A stretch of 64,000 nucleotides of DNA from Adenophora triphylla var. japonica (lineage: Eukaryota > Streptophyta > Magnoliopsida > Asterales > Campanulaceae), in the NCBI GenBank assembly GCA_022495995.1, contig JAFEMH010007505.1, positions 1 through 64,000 on the forward strand, read 5' to 3'. Of the stretch, positions 55,148 through 64,000 are shown piece by piece. The notes below the pieces were generated by a model. The model worked only from the letters and a program-made list of their open reading frames with translations. It was not told where the DNA came from and ran no database searches. Made by a program: the position numbers and the translations under genes. Position 1 is the stretch's first letter. Every line of letters begins with the position of its first letter.

Positions 55148-55889
55148 GGAGGATTATGAGATCGCTCGGGGTAATAAGGAGGGCACTTTGTATTTGGCGA
55201 ACAACACCAAGGATAGTATTGCGGTGGCAGCAGCCAAGGGTGATACTGATTTGTGGCACTGTCGATTGGGTCACATGAGTGAGACAGGGATGAAGGTACT
55301 TTGTTCCAAGGGTCTACTACCGGGTTTGAAGACAGTCAACGTGGGAATCTGCGAAGATTGTATGTTTGGCAAACAAGGGAGGAATAATTTCTCGAGGACA
55401 GGTAGGGGATTGAGGGAAGCAAAGTTGGAATTGGTTCACACGGACTTGTGGGGGCCATCTCCGGTTACATCTCTGGGTGGTGCGTCATATTACATGACTT
55501 TTATTGATGATTCTACAAGGAAGGTCTGGGTCTATTTCTTGAAAGGGAAAGATGAAGCTTTCGAGGTGTTCAAGAAGTGGAAGGCTTTGGTGGAGAATCA
55601 AACGGGACTTAAGCTTAAGTGCTTAAGATCAGACAATGGTGGGGAGTATGAGCTTGGGGAGTTTAGGGAATATTGTGCTGCGAATGGTATTCGTATGGAG
55701 AAGACTCCAAAGAAGACTCCACAACTCAACGGGGTAGCAGAAAGGATGAACAGAACATTGAACGAGCGGGCTAGAAGTATGAGATTGAAGTGTGGACTTC
55801 CGAAGACGTTCGGGCATATGCGGCTGACACGGCAGGCTTTCTTGATCAATCGGGGACCATCGGTTCCATTGGGGAACGGAATTCCGTGA
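55148..55889 (+). pseudogene. Copia integrase
   Basis: Pre-integrase zinc region LWHCRLGHMSETGMK (about 55252) with CEDCMFGKQ, then the core with LVHTDLWGPS (Asp), LRSDNGGEY (Asp) and NGVAERMNRT (Glu). The frame shifts after SVPLGNGIP at 55889. All catalytic residues are present within this frame. Confidence 0.85.
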
Positions 55890-57140
55890 GGAAGCTTGGA
55901 GTGGCAAGCAGTGTAAATCTGTCCTTTCTTCGCGTATTTGGCTGCGTTTCTTATGTTCATGTTGATTCCGCTGAGAGAACTAAATTAGATGCTAAATCAG
56001 TTAATTGTACATTTATTGGGTATGGCGGGGATGACTTCGGGTATAAATTTTGGGATGATCAAAACCATAAGGTTATTCGTAGTCGAGATGTGGTATTCAA
56101 TGAACAGGTTTTGTACAAGGATAGAAAGGGGGCATCTGATGGTACTAGTTCGGAACCGGAGGTTGTAGAGGTGGATATTCCAAACTCGGGTGGGAGCAGG
56201 ACAGTTCATGTTGACCATGGTCAGGAAGTCACTGAAGATGAACCACGTACTCGAACCGGATATTCCGGCTGCGTAGATCCAGCAGTGCGTGGATCACCCG
56301 ACAGGTATACTCCTTCGAATTATTATTTGTTGTTGACAGATAATGGGGAACCGGAATGTTATGCGGAGGCAGTTCGTAGTGTGCTTTGTAACAAGTGGAA
56401 AGCTGCGATGGAAGATGAGATGGTCTCATTGAAGGCAAACAAAACTTGGGAGTTGACTAAACTACCTAAGGGGAAGAAGGCACTGCATAACAAATGGGTT
56501 TACAGGATCAAGGAGGAAGCAGACGGTAGCAAGCGTTACAAGGCAAGACTGGTTGTTAAAGGGTTTCAACAGAAGTATGGTATGGACTACACCGAGGTAT
56601 TCACTCCGGTTGTGAAGATGACCACTATCGAATGGTTACGGGGATAGTAGTGGCGGACAACTTGCTTTGCTTGAACAGATGGATGTGAAGACGGCCTTTC
56701 TTCATGGGGACTTGGAGGAAGAGATCTACATGGTACGTACGAGAGGGTTTTTTGTCTAAGGGTAGCGAGGAGCTAGTTTGCGAGATTGACTAAGAGCTTG
56801 TATGGCCTTAAACAAGCTCCTAGGCAAATGGTACAGAAATTTGACGGATTCATGCACGACATTGATTTTATCGAGATGTGAGGCGGATCATTGTTGCTAC
56901 TTCAAGAACACGGACAATGGGTATATTATCTTCTTTGTTATATGTGGACGACATGTTGATAGCGGGCTCTAGCGGTAGAGAGGTAAACAAAGTTGAAGAC
57001 TCGGTTGTCGAACGGTTCGAGATGAAGGATTTGGGAGAGGCAAGGAAAATCTTGGGCATGCGGATTGATCGGAATAGGGAGTCGGGCAAGTTGGTTCTTT
57101 CACAATCGAATATGTTGAGAAGGTCTTAGCAAGGTTTTGT
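55890..57140 (+). pseudogene. Copia integrase C-terminus and reverse transcriptase, frameshifted
   Basis: LRVFGCVSYVHV and FIGYGGDDFGYKFWD, then RT from AAMEDEMVSLKANKTWEL through KARLVVKGFQQKYGMDYTEV (to 56647), MDVKTAFLHGDLEEEIYM (56670-56740), SLYGLKQAPRQ (56790-56830) and YVDDMLIAG (56940-56970). At least three frame changes lie between 56640 and 56890 and another near 57125. Confidence 0.85.
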
Positions 57141-57906
57141 ATGGAAGAGGCGAAGCCAACGGGGACGCCATTGGGTTTGCACTTCAAGCTATCCGAGAGG
57201 GACTCGCCTAGGAACAAGGAAGAGCGTGACAAGATGGAGAGAACTCCATATGCTTCAGGCGTGGGGAGTCTCATGTATGCAATGGTGTGTACAAGGCCGG
57301 ACATTGCACATGCGGTGGGAGTAGTCGGCCGGTTCATGGGCAATCCAAAGCAACATTGGGAAGCGATTAAGTGGATCCTACGTTATTTGAAGAATGCTCT
57401 TTGGTAAGGCTCTATGTTTTTCGAGCAAGGAAGTGGTGTTAGCGGGTTATGTTGATGCGGACTTGGCATCAAGTGATCTTGATAAGAGGAGAAGTACTAC
57501 GGGTTATGTGTTTACATTGGGTGGTACAGCAATCTCCTGGGCTTCTAAGTTACAAAAGATCGTGGCTCGATGTTTCTGACCGCGAAGCGAGAATATGTGG
57601 CAGTGACGGAAGCGAGTAAAGAGATGGTTTGGCCGCGAACTTCTTGGGTGAACTTGGGAAGGCGCGAAGTGGTAATATTCTCTACGGTGACAATCGAGTG
57701 CAATTCACTTGGCAAAGAATCCGGCGTTTCATTCGAGGACGAAGCATATTGAACTGAGGTTTCACTACATCAGACATCTCTTGGAGGAGAAGACTTTGTG
57801 GCTTGAGAAGATATTGGGATCGGAGAATCCGGCTGACATGTTGACAAAGGTTGTGAACCTTGAGAAATTGAAGCTGTGCAAAGCTTCAATTGGGCTTGAA
57901 GAATGA
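57141..57906 (+). pseudogene. Copia RNase H, frameshifted
   Basis: MEEAKPTGTPLG, YASGVGSLMYAMVCTRPDIA, then [20 protein letters not shown] and [16 protein letters not shown]; the last segment HSRTKHIELRFHYIRH ends at a TGA (57904-57906). Shifts near 57395, 57578 and 57700. Confidence 0.85.
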
Positions 57907-58002
57907 GAGAGGAGGATGGCACTACCATGATCGAGGTGAGCACTAGGAGGACACCAAAGATGAGTTGAAGATCGGATACGGGGCTTGTATATGCGGTTGA
58001 TC

Positions 58003-58016
58003 TCTAGGTGGGAGAT
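58003..58016 (+). promoter_or_regulatory. Copia polypurine tract
   Basis: TCTAGGTGGGAGAT directly before the 3' LTR. Confidence 0.75.
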
Positions 58017-58555
58017 TGTTGGGATAGGAATAGAGGACCAACCTTGACAGTTTCTTCGGAGGAGTCTAAGGCGGGCGCCTGGGAATGGCGAGGCGGGCGC
58101 CTCGCGTTCCGTGGTTCTGGCGTTGGCGGAGACTACTTGAGGCGGGCGCATGATTCCCTTTTTGGCGGGCGCCTCAAACACCGAAGGAATTGACGTGAAT
58201 TGAAGAATTCCAGGCGGCCGCATCATTCTCCTTGAGGCGCACGCCTCAAGGCTAGCGGAGGGAACTTGTTTTACGGGCTTTGTGTTTACTGGGCTTAGCT
58301 AGGGTTGGTTGATATTCTTTCTTGGGCATATATAAAGCAATGTTCCGCCCCTTTATTCATTGTAACACATATTTTACATACATAGTGCAAGATCCTGGCT
58401 TGGTAGTGCCCCCAGACGTAGCCAATCAAATTGGTGAACTGGGTTAACAATTTCTTGTGTTCTTTTCTGTTTTTTCTTTGATTTCTTGTGCTTGGTTTGT
58501 GTGCGATTATTATTCTTGTAGGTTTGCTTGGGTGTGGAGGGCCATATTCACAACA
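58017..58555 (+). repeat. Copia 3' LTR (539 bp)
   Basis: No difference from 53420-53958 found by eye. Confidence 0.95.
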
Positions 58556-59560
58556 ATGTCCCTCAGCAGCCTGCGTGGCCGGGTCACCCAGGGCATTGCT
58601 ACCCGACCCTCTGGTAATGGCCCAATCAAGCGTAACCTCTCAGAGAACCACATAGATAACAAACTGGGGCTGCCCTCCCTACGAAGTCGATCCCCTGCTA
58701 ACCCGTCAATGCCGTGTGGTAGGTCTCGGCCAAAGAACAAGTGGTACAATGTCCATCTCCCCTTGGCCAGATTTAATTTGACGAAGATCTACACCCCGGT
58801 TACCCCTCAATTGCCTGACAATCTCCAGCAACGCACTTTAGCAGACTCCGGCATATTCGCAGAAATAGTAAGCCGACAGGGTGAACAGCATGAATATGTC
58901 CAAAGCGGTAGAAAGGTCAAACAGCTCAGGATGGGACAGGCGTAACCTAGCCATCCGAGTTAAGTCTATGGTCCCGTCACCCAGAATCATAAATAACACC
59001 TGATCCGCTGGCCGACACAAGAAATCCGATAATTGCTCCACAACCGACAGGCCGTCCCGTGGGAATGCTACAGTTGCCGCCTCGCCCAAGCCTGTCAATG
59101 CCCTAAAGTCCTCCATAGTTGGGGTCAGGTCATTGTACGACAGAGTAAAGACATGACGCTCTGAGTCCCAGAAGCAGGATGCAGCCCTAAGCAAATCCCA
59201 GTCAATCCTCCAATCTTTTAAGGACCAAATGCACGGCATATTGTACCGCTTGTCAATAACCCTCCTATGTTGCCTCAGATGAAATCCCCAAATTTCGATA
59301 AAGTCCCGATGAAATTGACACTCCCGGGAAGCAAACTCTTCGCTATAATGCTCCATTGCAGCCAAAAGTATCAATCTTGGCCAAAGAATTCGCTTATCTG
59401 CCAAATAGGGGCTGCTGGTTTCCTCTACTAAGAAGACAGTGCTTGCAAATGAAGCCTGAACCGACTTTAAAAAGGACCTGTTATGAGCTCCTCTTAGTCG
59501 TGCGACACTACATGCCAAGCAGACATAGCATGTCGGGCGACACATATTGATTGATAGCAT
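58556..59560 (-). pseudogene. Antisense PMD ORF of element 2, N-terminal half
   Basis: Matches the element 1 PMD protein from before MEHYSEEFASREC (ATG at about 59354) through IWGFHLRQHRR, TPTMEDFRALTGLGEAAT to YYFCEYAGVC. A TAA stop near 58838 stands where element 1 has Ser. Frameshifts follow (LPLVL..., about 58740). The remaining half lies at 52643-53419. Confidence 0.8.
59466..59541 (-). promoter_or_regulatory. Candidate promoter of the antisense PMD ORF (element 2)
   Basis: Minus strand: GTCGCCCGAC (59541-59532), GTCGCACGAC (59506-59497), 35 bp apart, then 23 bp, then TTTTTAAA (59473-59466). PMD start about 110 bp downstream. Confidence 0.5.
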
Positions 59561-59999
59561 ACAGTATGGAAAGGCCTGCAGTGGTTACCCCAGAGCATTT
59601 TCCGACTCGCCGTCGCTGTAATACACCTCCTACCCTCATATACATGCCCATGAAAATACACGGGAGAGGACCCCTACTATACACACCTATCTAAGACAGT
59701 CCCAAAACCTCATACACAAACCTGACAAAGCCGACCTTTTAACACAATGATCGCGTTTCCTTCCCAGAACAGACAGGCTCGTGCAAACAAGATAACCTAG
59801 GTTAATCTTTGCTAACAAGATAGCTTAGTTAGATGCAGCGCTGAAAGTTGTCGTTTTTCCCTCGCAGGTACAATGATCAACTGAGTCTCACAGAACCTCG
59901 AAGACTGGCCCTCAAGCCAAACCGTAAAAAAAAAAGAACACAAAAAAGCCCGCATCTGTGATAGCCCCCCAAGCAAAAGCAACAGAATCAACGGCTCCA

Positions 60000-60590
60000 A
60001 AGCACCGAAAGAAGCCGACTCCCCAGAAAGCAGAGTCTCTGGCTTATCAAGCAAAAGAAACAGAATCAATGGCCCCAAGCAAGGAAAGAAGCCAACTCCC
60101 CAGAAATGCAGAGTCCCCGGCTTACCAAGCAAAAATAAAGAAGCCGACTCCCCAGAAATGCAGAGTCCCCAGCTTACCAAGCACCGAAAGAAGCCGACTC
60201 CCCAGAAAGCAGAGTCTCCGGCTTATCAAACAAAAGCAACAGAATCAACGGCCCCAAAGCACCGAAGGAAGCCGACTCCCCAGAATGCAGAGTCCCCGGC
60301 TTACCAAGCAAAAAGAAAGAAGCCGACTCCCCAGAATGCAGAGTCCCCGGCTTACCAAGCAAAAAGAAAGAAGCCCGTATCTGTGATAGCCCCCCAAGCA
60401 GAGCTCAACAGAATCAACGGCCCCAAGGCACCGAAGGAAGCCAACTCCCCAGAATGCAGAGTCCCCAGCTTACCAAGCAAAAAGAAAGAAGCCAACTCCC
60501 CAGAAATGCAGAGTCCCCAGCTTACCAAGCAAAAAGAAAGAAACCAACTCCCCAGACAAAAGCAGAGTCACCGGCTTCCCAAGCAAAGCT
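60000..60590. repeat. Second tandem array of element 2 (CCGACTCCCCAGAA units)
   Basis: About 12 units of 40-80 bp with AAGCCGACTCCCCAGAA, GCAGAGTCCCCGGCTTACC and AAGCAAAA. Element 1 has only one or two degenerate equivalents. The open frame over it is just the repeat translated. Confidence 0.9.
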
Positions 60591-60674
60591 CAGGGCACAA
60601 AAAGAAAAGCAAACAATCAACAACAACAGTCCAGCAGCAAGACCGACAAAAGAACAACACAGAGCAGAAGAAGT

Positions 60675-61160
60675 AGTGTGAGACCCCTGGCAGCTACACT
60701 TATCCCCAACAGAGCAGAAGAAGTAGCGTGAGACCCCTGGCAGCTACACTTATCCCCAACAGAGCAAAAGAAGTAGTGTGAGACCCCTGGCAGCTACACC
60801 TATCCCGAGTAAAGCAGAAGCAAAGTGGTATGAGACCCTCCGGCATCCACAAAGAGAAGCAGCAGTAGTGTGAGACCCTCCGACAACTACCCTGTACCAA
60901 CAAAGTGGTATGAGACCCTCCGGCATCCACGAAGAGAAGCAGCAGTAGTGTGAGACCCTCCGGCAACTACCCTGCACCAACAAAGTGGTGTGAGACCCTC
61001 CGGCATCCATGAAAGACCCGTTGCAGTATGAGACCCTCCGACAGCTATAACTCGTCAACTGCGATAGCATGAGACCCTCCGGCAGCTACTCGCAAATACC
61101 AGTTGCAGCGTGAGACCATCCGGCAGCTACAACCTGGCACAAAAGGCAGCTACTAGCCAA
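60675..61160. repeat. First tandem array of element 2 (TGAGACCCTCCGGCA units)
   Basis: Same family as 28195-28890 read on the other strand: units of about 41 bp on TGAGACCCTCCGGCA. About 11 units. Confidence 0.9.
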
Positions 61161-61261
61161 CCTCATGTAGTACCGACCCCTCAAGAAGTCACAGGTAAGC
61201 ACAGCAAAGGTATGAAGACACACCTCTACCCCTTTCTTGCTTGTGGTTAGTAATTCCGAAC

Positions 61262-61320
61262 TACGATTTGGCTTGATTCCCTTCTTAAGGGATACGTAGG
61301 AATCCTTTCTCAGAAAGGTC
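61262..61320 (+). other. Conserved pre-PPT hairpin block of element 2
   Basis: GGCTTGATTCCCTTCTTAAG followed by GGATACGTAGGAATCC. CCCTTCTTAAGGG forms a perfect small stem. Confidence 0.6.
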
Positions 61321-61424
61321 CAGCCATTAGACTCCCCAATTCACCCTCTAGCCCATTACCTTATCCCTTGATGCTCATTGGGATTGGGTCTTATTTTATC
61401 GACAACCCCACTTTTTCCAAAAGT

Positions 61425-61442
61425 GACGTTGCCGAGGGGCTC
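61425..61442 (+). promoter_or_regulatory. Polypurine tract of element 2
   Basis: GTTGCCGAGGGGCTC directly before the 3' LTR. Confidence 0.65.
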
Positions 61443-62859
61443 TGTAAGTACGCCAATCCAATTCGCAACCTTGTAGATGCATTTTAATGTAATAAAATTG
61501 CATTAAGGGGCATTTTGGTAAATTCTCAGCCTGTCCCGAGACTTCCGGAAACATTTTATAAGTTTCCCGCGAAGGAATTACCTTTTGGAACCTTACTCAT
61601 GCCAAGGGACCTGTTGGGAATAAACCTTTTTGGACTTTTTAGGTATTTAGGCCTGAATGTTCCAGAAACTGGTTTTGGCGCCAAAAGCGGTTGAGGCCAC
61701 CTTGTGTCATGCGACAAGTCGAGGCATGGAAAGTGGTTACGTATAGTCGTGCGACACAAGGTGACCACTAACTGCAGCCTATAAATAAGACCCTCCCCCT
61801 CTCAGAAAAGGATCCCGACTTTAGCCTACTGTTACTCTGCAGAAATTGCATCGTAACAAAGCCCCCCAAACACAACTCTCTCTCTCTCCTACCTTCAACC
61901 TACCTAATTATCTCCAATCCAAACCCATTTCTCAAACCAAGCCACTTGAACCCCTTTGCACCATTTCTCTCAGGACTCAAAGACCCGAAGTAGTGAATTG
62001 AAAGGTTTTGTATCAAACTTGATACAGGATTCATGGAAGCATCAAGGGTAACGAATCTCAAACTCCCTCTTCTCTCTTCCTTCTATTCAATTCTTCATAA
62101 TTCTATTGTCTACTTCTGTTAGGATTCAGTAATCAAACACTATCTGTCTAGATTACTGAATCTCAATCGCAATCTCTCTGTTTAATTTGTCTAATCTGTG
62201 TAATTGAGCTACTATTGTTGAATGTTTTCTTGAATATTGGTGTTTAAACCCCAAGGGAGTGTGGATCTATCCATATCCACACTCCCGGGGTCAATTTGTT
62301 GTTATTTCTGTATTTCGTATCTAATCTAGTCAATTAATTAGATCTATATTAGTTGTTGTTAATTCTGGTGTTCATTGTGTAAGTTTTTGCAGATGGCCTC
62401 TGTATGTCACGCGACACATTGTTCCAAGGTGATCCTGTGTCACACGACATGTGTGGTCACCGGTATCATGTGTCATGCGACATATCGTGACTTATCTGCA
62501 GGAACCCTTTTCTCTTGTAATCTGTTTTAGATTGTTGTAGCAGGGATGTGGCCTCCCTAAATAATGGGCTCATGAGTTGTAAATCTCGATTCATATTAAT
62601 AAAATGCATGTTTACCACACTTGTTCATTGTCAACACTTGCACACACTTTTGGATTTGTTTGGATGTTTAATTGAAAGACTCGTCTACGGACGAGGCGTG
62701 TTGGGTGAACTCTCGGTTCTTCCCAACACGTAACCTGACCTCCGAACCCGTATTTTCTCTCTCAAACAAAAGGTTTTCAATGTTTCCTCTTAAAATGGCG
62801 TGGCAACTCCTTTTCATATTTATTTCGAAATTCCAAAATTTCGGGCGAGCGCACATTCA
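61443..62859 (+). repeat. Element 2 3' LTR (1417 bp)
   Basis: Starts TGTAAGTACGCC, ends GCGCACATTCA. Same length as the two pieces of the 5' LTR combined (954 + 463). Confidence 0.95.
61706..61787 (+). promoter_or_regulatory. LTR promoter of element 2 (3' copy)
   Basis: GTCATGCGAC (61706-61715), GTCGTGCGAC (61746-61755), 24 bp, TATAAATA (61780-61787). Confidence 0.65.
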
Positions 62860-62864
62860 CCTAG

Positions 62865-63517
62865 GGTTGGATCTTCCATGGATCCTATGTGATAGGGGAA
62901 TGGGGGTAATATGATTTACATGCCTAAAGATGGGATCTTTAATGACAATATATCAAGTACCAAGCAAGTATATAGCAATATGTAAAGCAAGGAGCAATAT
63001 ATCACATAATGACAAGTATATTTCAAGATAAAGGGGAGGAGAGGTTACCAATGGTGGTGTCCCTCTATCTCCTTGAAGTTTGCCTAGGGAAGGACCAACT
63101 TTGGAAGGATTTTAAAGAGGAGGGAGGTGGTTTTTGGTACTCTCAGCTCTCTAGAATTTCGTGGTGGTATTTTGGCAGAGTAACACTGCTGAAAATTGTA
63201 TATCAAAATGGGTAGAGGAGGCCTGTATTTATAGGCACTCTGGCAATGGCTAATGAAGCCGTGCGGCTGTAACCCCAGGGCTAATGAGGCCGTGCGGTCT
63301 TATCCAGAGATGACTCAGCTTATTTCTAGAACCATGCAAGGTGGCCTTCTAGAAGGGCTTTTCCAGCGAAGGACTACGTGGAATTTTAATTCCTAGCAAG
63401 TCCTTCGCCCCTCGGAAGGTTTGGAAAAGTTTCCAAATTGCCCCTGAACTTTAGGAAAGTCCGGGGAATTGCCGAGAAACTTAACCGGAAGGCATGAGCC
63501 AGATTTGGGTACTTACA
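62865..63517 (-). repeat. Element 4 5' LTR, right piece
   Basis: Continues the LTR cut at 25530 and ends (plus strand) GTACTTACA. On the minus strand: motif pair GACCGCACGGCC-type at 63298-63289 and GCCGCACGGC at 63267-63258, 24 bp, TATAAATA at 63233-63226. Confidence 0.75.
63226..63298 (-). promoter_or_regulatory. LTR promoter of element 4
   Basis: Motifs 31 bp apart (63289-63298 and 63258-63267, plus-strand GCCGTGCGGT and GCCGTGCGGC), proximal motif 24 bp from TATAAATA. Geometry equals element 3. Confidence 0.65.
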
Positions 63518-63655
63518 CCAACAACATGAGGAACAAATCCCAGTGAATGGACACAAAGAAAAAGTGAGGACCTATCACAGTTCCCACTTTAGCTCGGGTA
63601 TCGATGCAAGGGACATCCTTCTCTTGAAAAAGAGAATTGATGAATGGAAATAGGG

Positions 63656-64000
63656 ATGAAGAAAGTGGACGATGATGATACTTGTGCCACTCGACCTTTC
63701 TCCCAACGGATTAATGACCTACCTCCCAATCCGACTCTCAAGATCCCCAGTTTTGAAAAATATACGGGGACCACAAATGCACGAGACCATGTGCAAAGTT
63801 TTGAATCCACTATGGCCCTACTCACCAAGGTAGATGATATCATCTGCAAGGCTTTTGCTACCTTCTACGGAACTGTCATGTCTTGGTTCCTTGAGCAAAA
63901 GAAGGGAAATATTGACAGTTGGAAAATTATAAGAAGGAGGTTCCTGAACCACTTTGCAACAGTTGGGAAGAGAAAGAAAAGACTAACAGACCTTGCCAAC
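63656..64000 (+). CDS. Gypsy gag fragment running off the window (element 5)
   Basis: 115 codons open to the window end. It has the Ty3/gypsy retrotransposon gag core: PNPTLKIPSFEKYTGTTNAR, then CKAFATFYGTVMSWFLEQKK and a RRRFLNHFATVGKRKK block. The sequence just before (about 63604-63650) seems to continue gag in another frame (LLLKKRIDEWK), so the copy is probably frameshifted. It lies outside element 4's LTR (63518 onward) and probably belongs to the element that element 4 entered. Confidence 0.65.
   Translation, partial: MKKVDDDDTCATRPFSQRINDLPPNPTLKIPSFEKYTGTTNARDHVQSFESTMALLTKVDDIICKAFATFYGTVMSWFLEQKKGNIDSWKIIRRRFLNHFATVGKRKKRLTDLAN

Larger units (their letters stand above)
53420..58555 (+). 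mobile_element. Ty1/copia retrotransposon, Tork/Tnt1-like (5136 bp)
   Basis: Two LTRs of 539 bp that I read as identical, PBS matching initiator-Met tRNA, gag, protease, integrase, RT, RNase H in copia order, PPT, TSD ATGTC. Motifs YVDDMLIAGSS, HSRTKHIELRFHYIRHLLEE and NPADMLTKVV fit the Tork clade, close to Tnt1. The coding region has at least eight frameshifts, so this copy is not autonomous. It is the youngest insertion here by LTR identity. Confidence 0.95.
53415..58560. repeat. Target site duplication ATGTC of the copia element
   Basis: ATGTC at 53415-53419 and 58556-58560. Confidence 0.95.
25531..62859 (+). mobile_element. Element 2: Tat-lineage Ty3/gypsy retrotransposon, decayed and twice interrupted
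   Basis: Two LTRs of 1417 bp each once the insertion is removed, TSD CCTAG, PBS, gag-pol on plus, antisense PMD ORF, two tandem arrays and PPT. Without element 1 and the copia element it is about 16.2 kb. Presence of a second RNase H before integrase (aRNH) places it in the Tat lineage (Ogre/Retand group). Element 1 is a close relative and serves as the reference for its mutations. Confidence 0.9.
25526..62864. repeat. Target site duplication CCTAG of element 2
   Basis: CCTAG at 25526-25530 and at 62860-62864 flank element 2. Joining the flanks restores a continuous element 4 LTR. Confidence 0.9.

Noticed and set aside
60158..60676. 172-codon ORF with repeated Lys/Pro-rich units
   Set aside because: Pure repeat translation, with three overlapping frames equally open.

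Overview
The window is nuclear DNA of a flowering plant, probably a eudicot: spliced host exons with GT/AG junctions, TA-flanked Stowaway MITEs, a hAT MITE, an RTE-type LINE with a (GTT)n tail, and deeply nested Ty3/gypsy and Ty1/copia LTR retrotransposons. The sequence does not fix the species.

Region 1 (about 1-16,500) is the gene-bearing part. A plus-strand importin-beta-like ARM-repeat gene runs from about 1,355 to 15,264 in at least 15 exons. Its N-terminal exons (about 971-1,340) are decayed by stops and frameshifts, while everything from about 1,355 on reads well apart from one suspicious splice junction. Its introns hold a hAT MITE, three Stowaway-type MITEs and a broken RTE LINE (about 8,640-12,079). 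A dead DAD1-like phospholipase A1 fragment follows (15,991-16,495).

Region 2 (about 16,880-64,000) is a nest of retrotransposons. Element 3 (plus orientation) is the 3' part of a Tat-lineage element with an antisense, intron-containing plant mobile domain (PMD) gene, tandem repeats and a 3' LTR (19,622-21,374). Element 4 (minus) keeps its 5' LTR, leader and degenerate gag-like ORFs; its LTR is split by element 2. Element 2 (plus, 25,531-62,859, TSD CCTAG) is a decayed Tat-lineage element whose 5' LTR is split by element 1 (minus, 26,485-42,447, TSD GATGG) and whose PMD ORF is split by a Tork/Tnt1-like copia element (53,420-58,555, TSD ATGTC). A further gypsy gag fragment runs off the right end.

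Elements 1 and 2 share one plan: LTR, leader, gag, PR, RT, RNase H, second RNase H (aRNH), INT, antisense PMD ORF, tandem repeats, polypurine tract, LTR. The most interesting signal is a ten-base self-complementary motif of form GNCG-NN-CGNC. It occurs in pairs upstream of the TATA box in all the Tat-type LTRs, with the proximal copy exactly 24 bp from the TATA octamer each time, and again in pairs in front of the antisense PMD ORFs. The motif arms change together between element families (GTCG/CGAC against GCCG/CGGC). The copia LTR carries its own GGCG/CGCC version as three pairs repeating every 72 bp. This looks like a shared promoter system linking sense LTR transcription to the antisense PMD gene; the reading is inference, the positions are direct.
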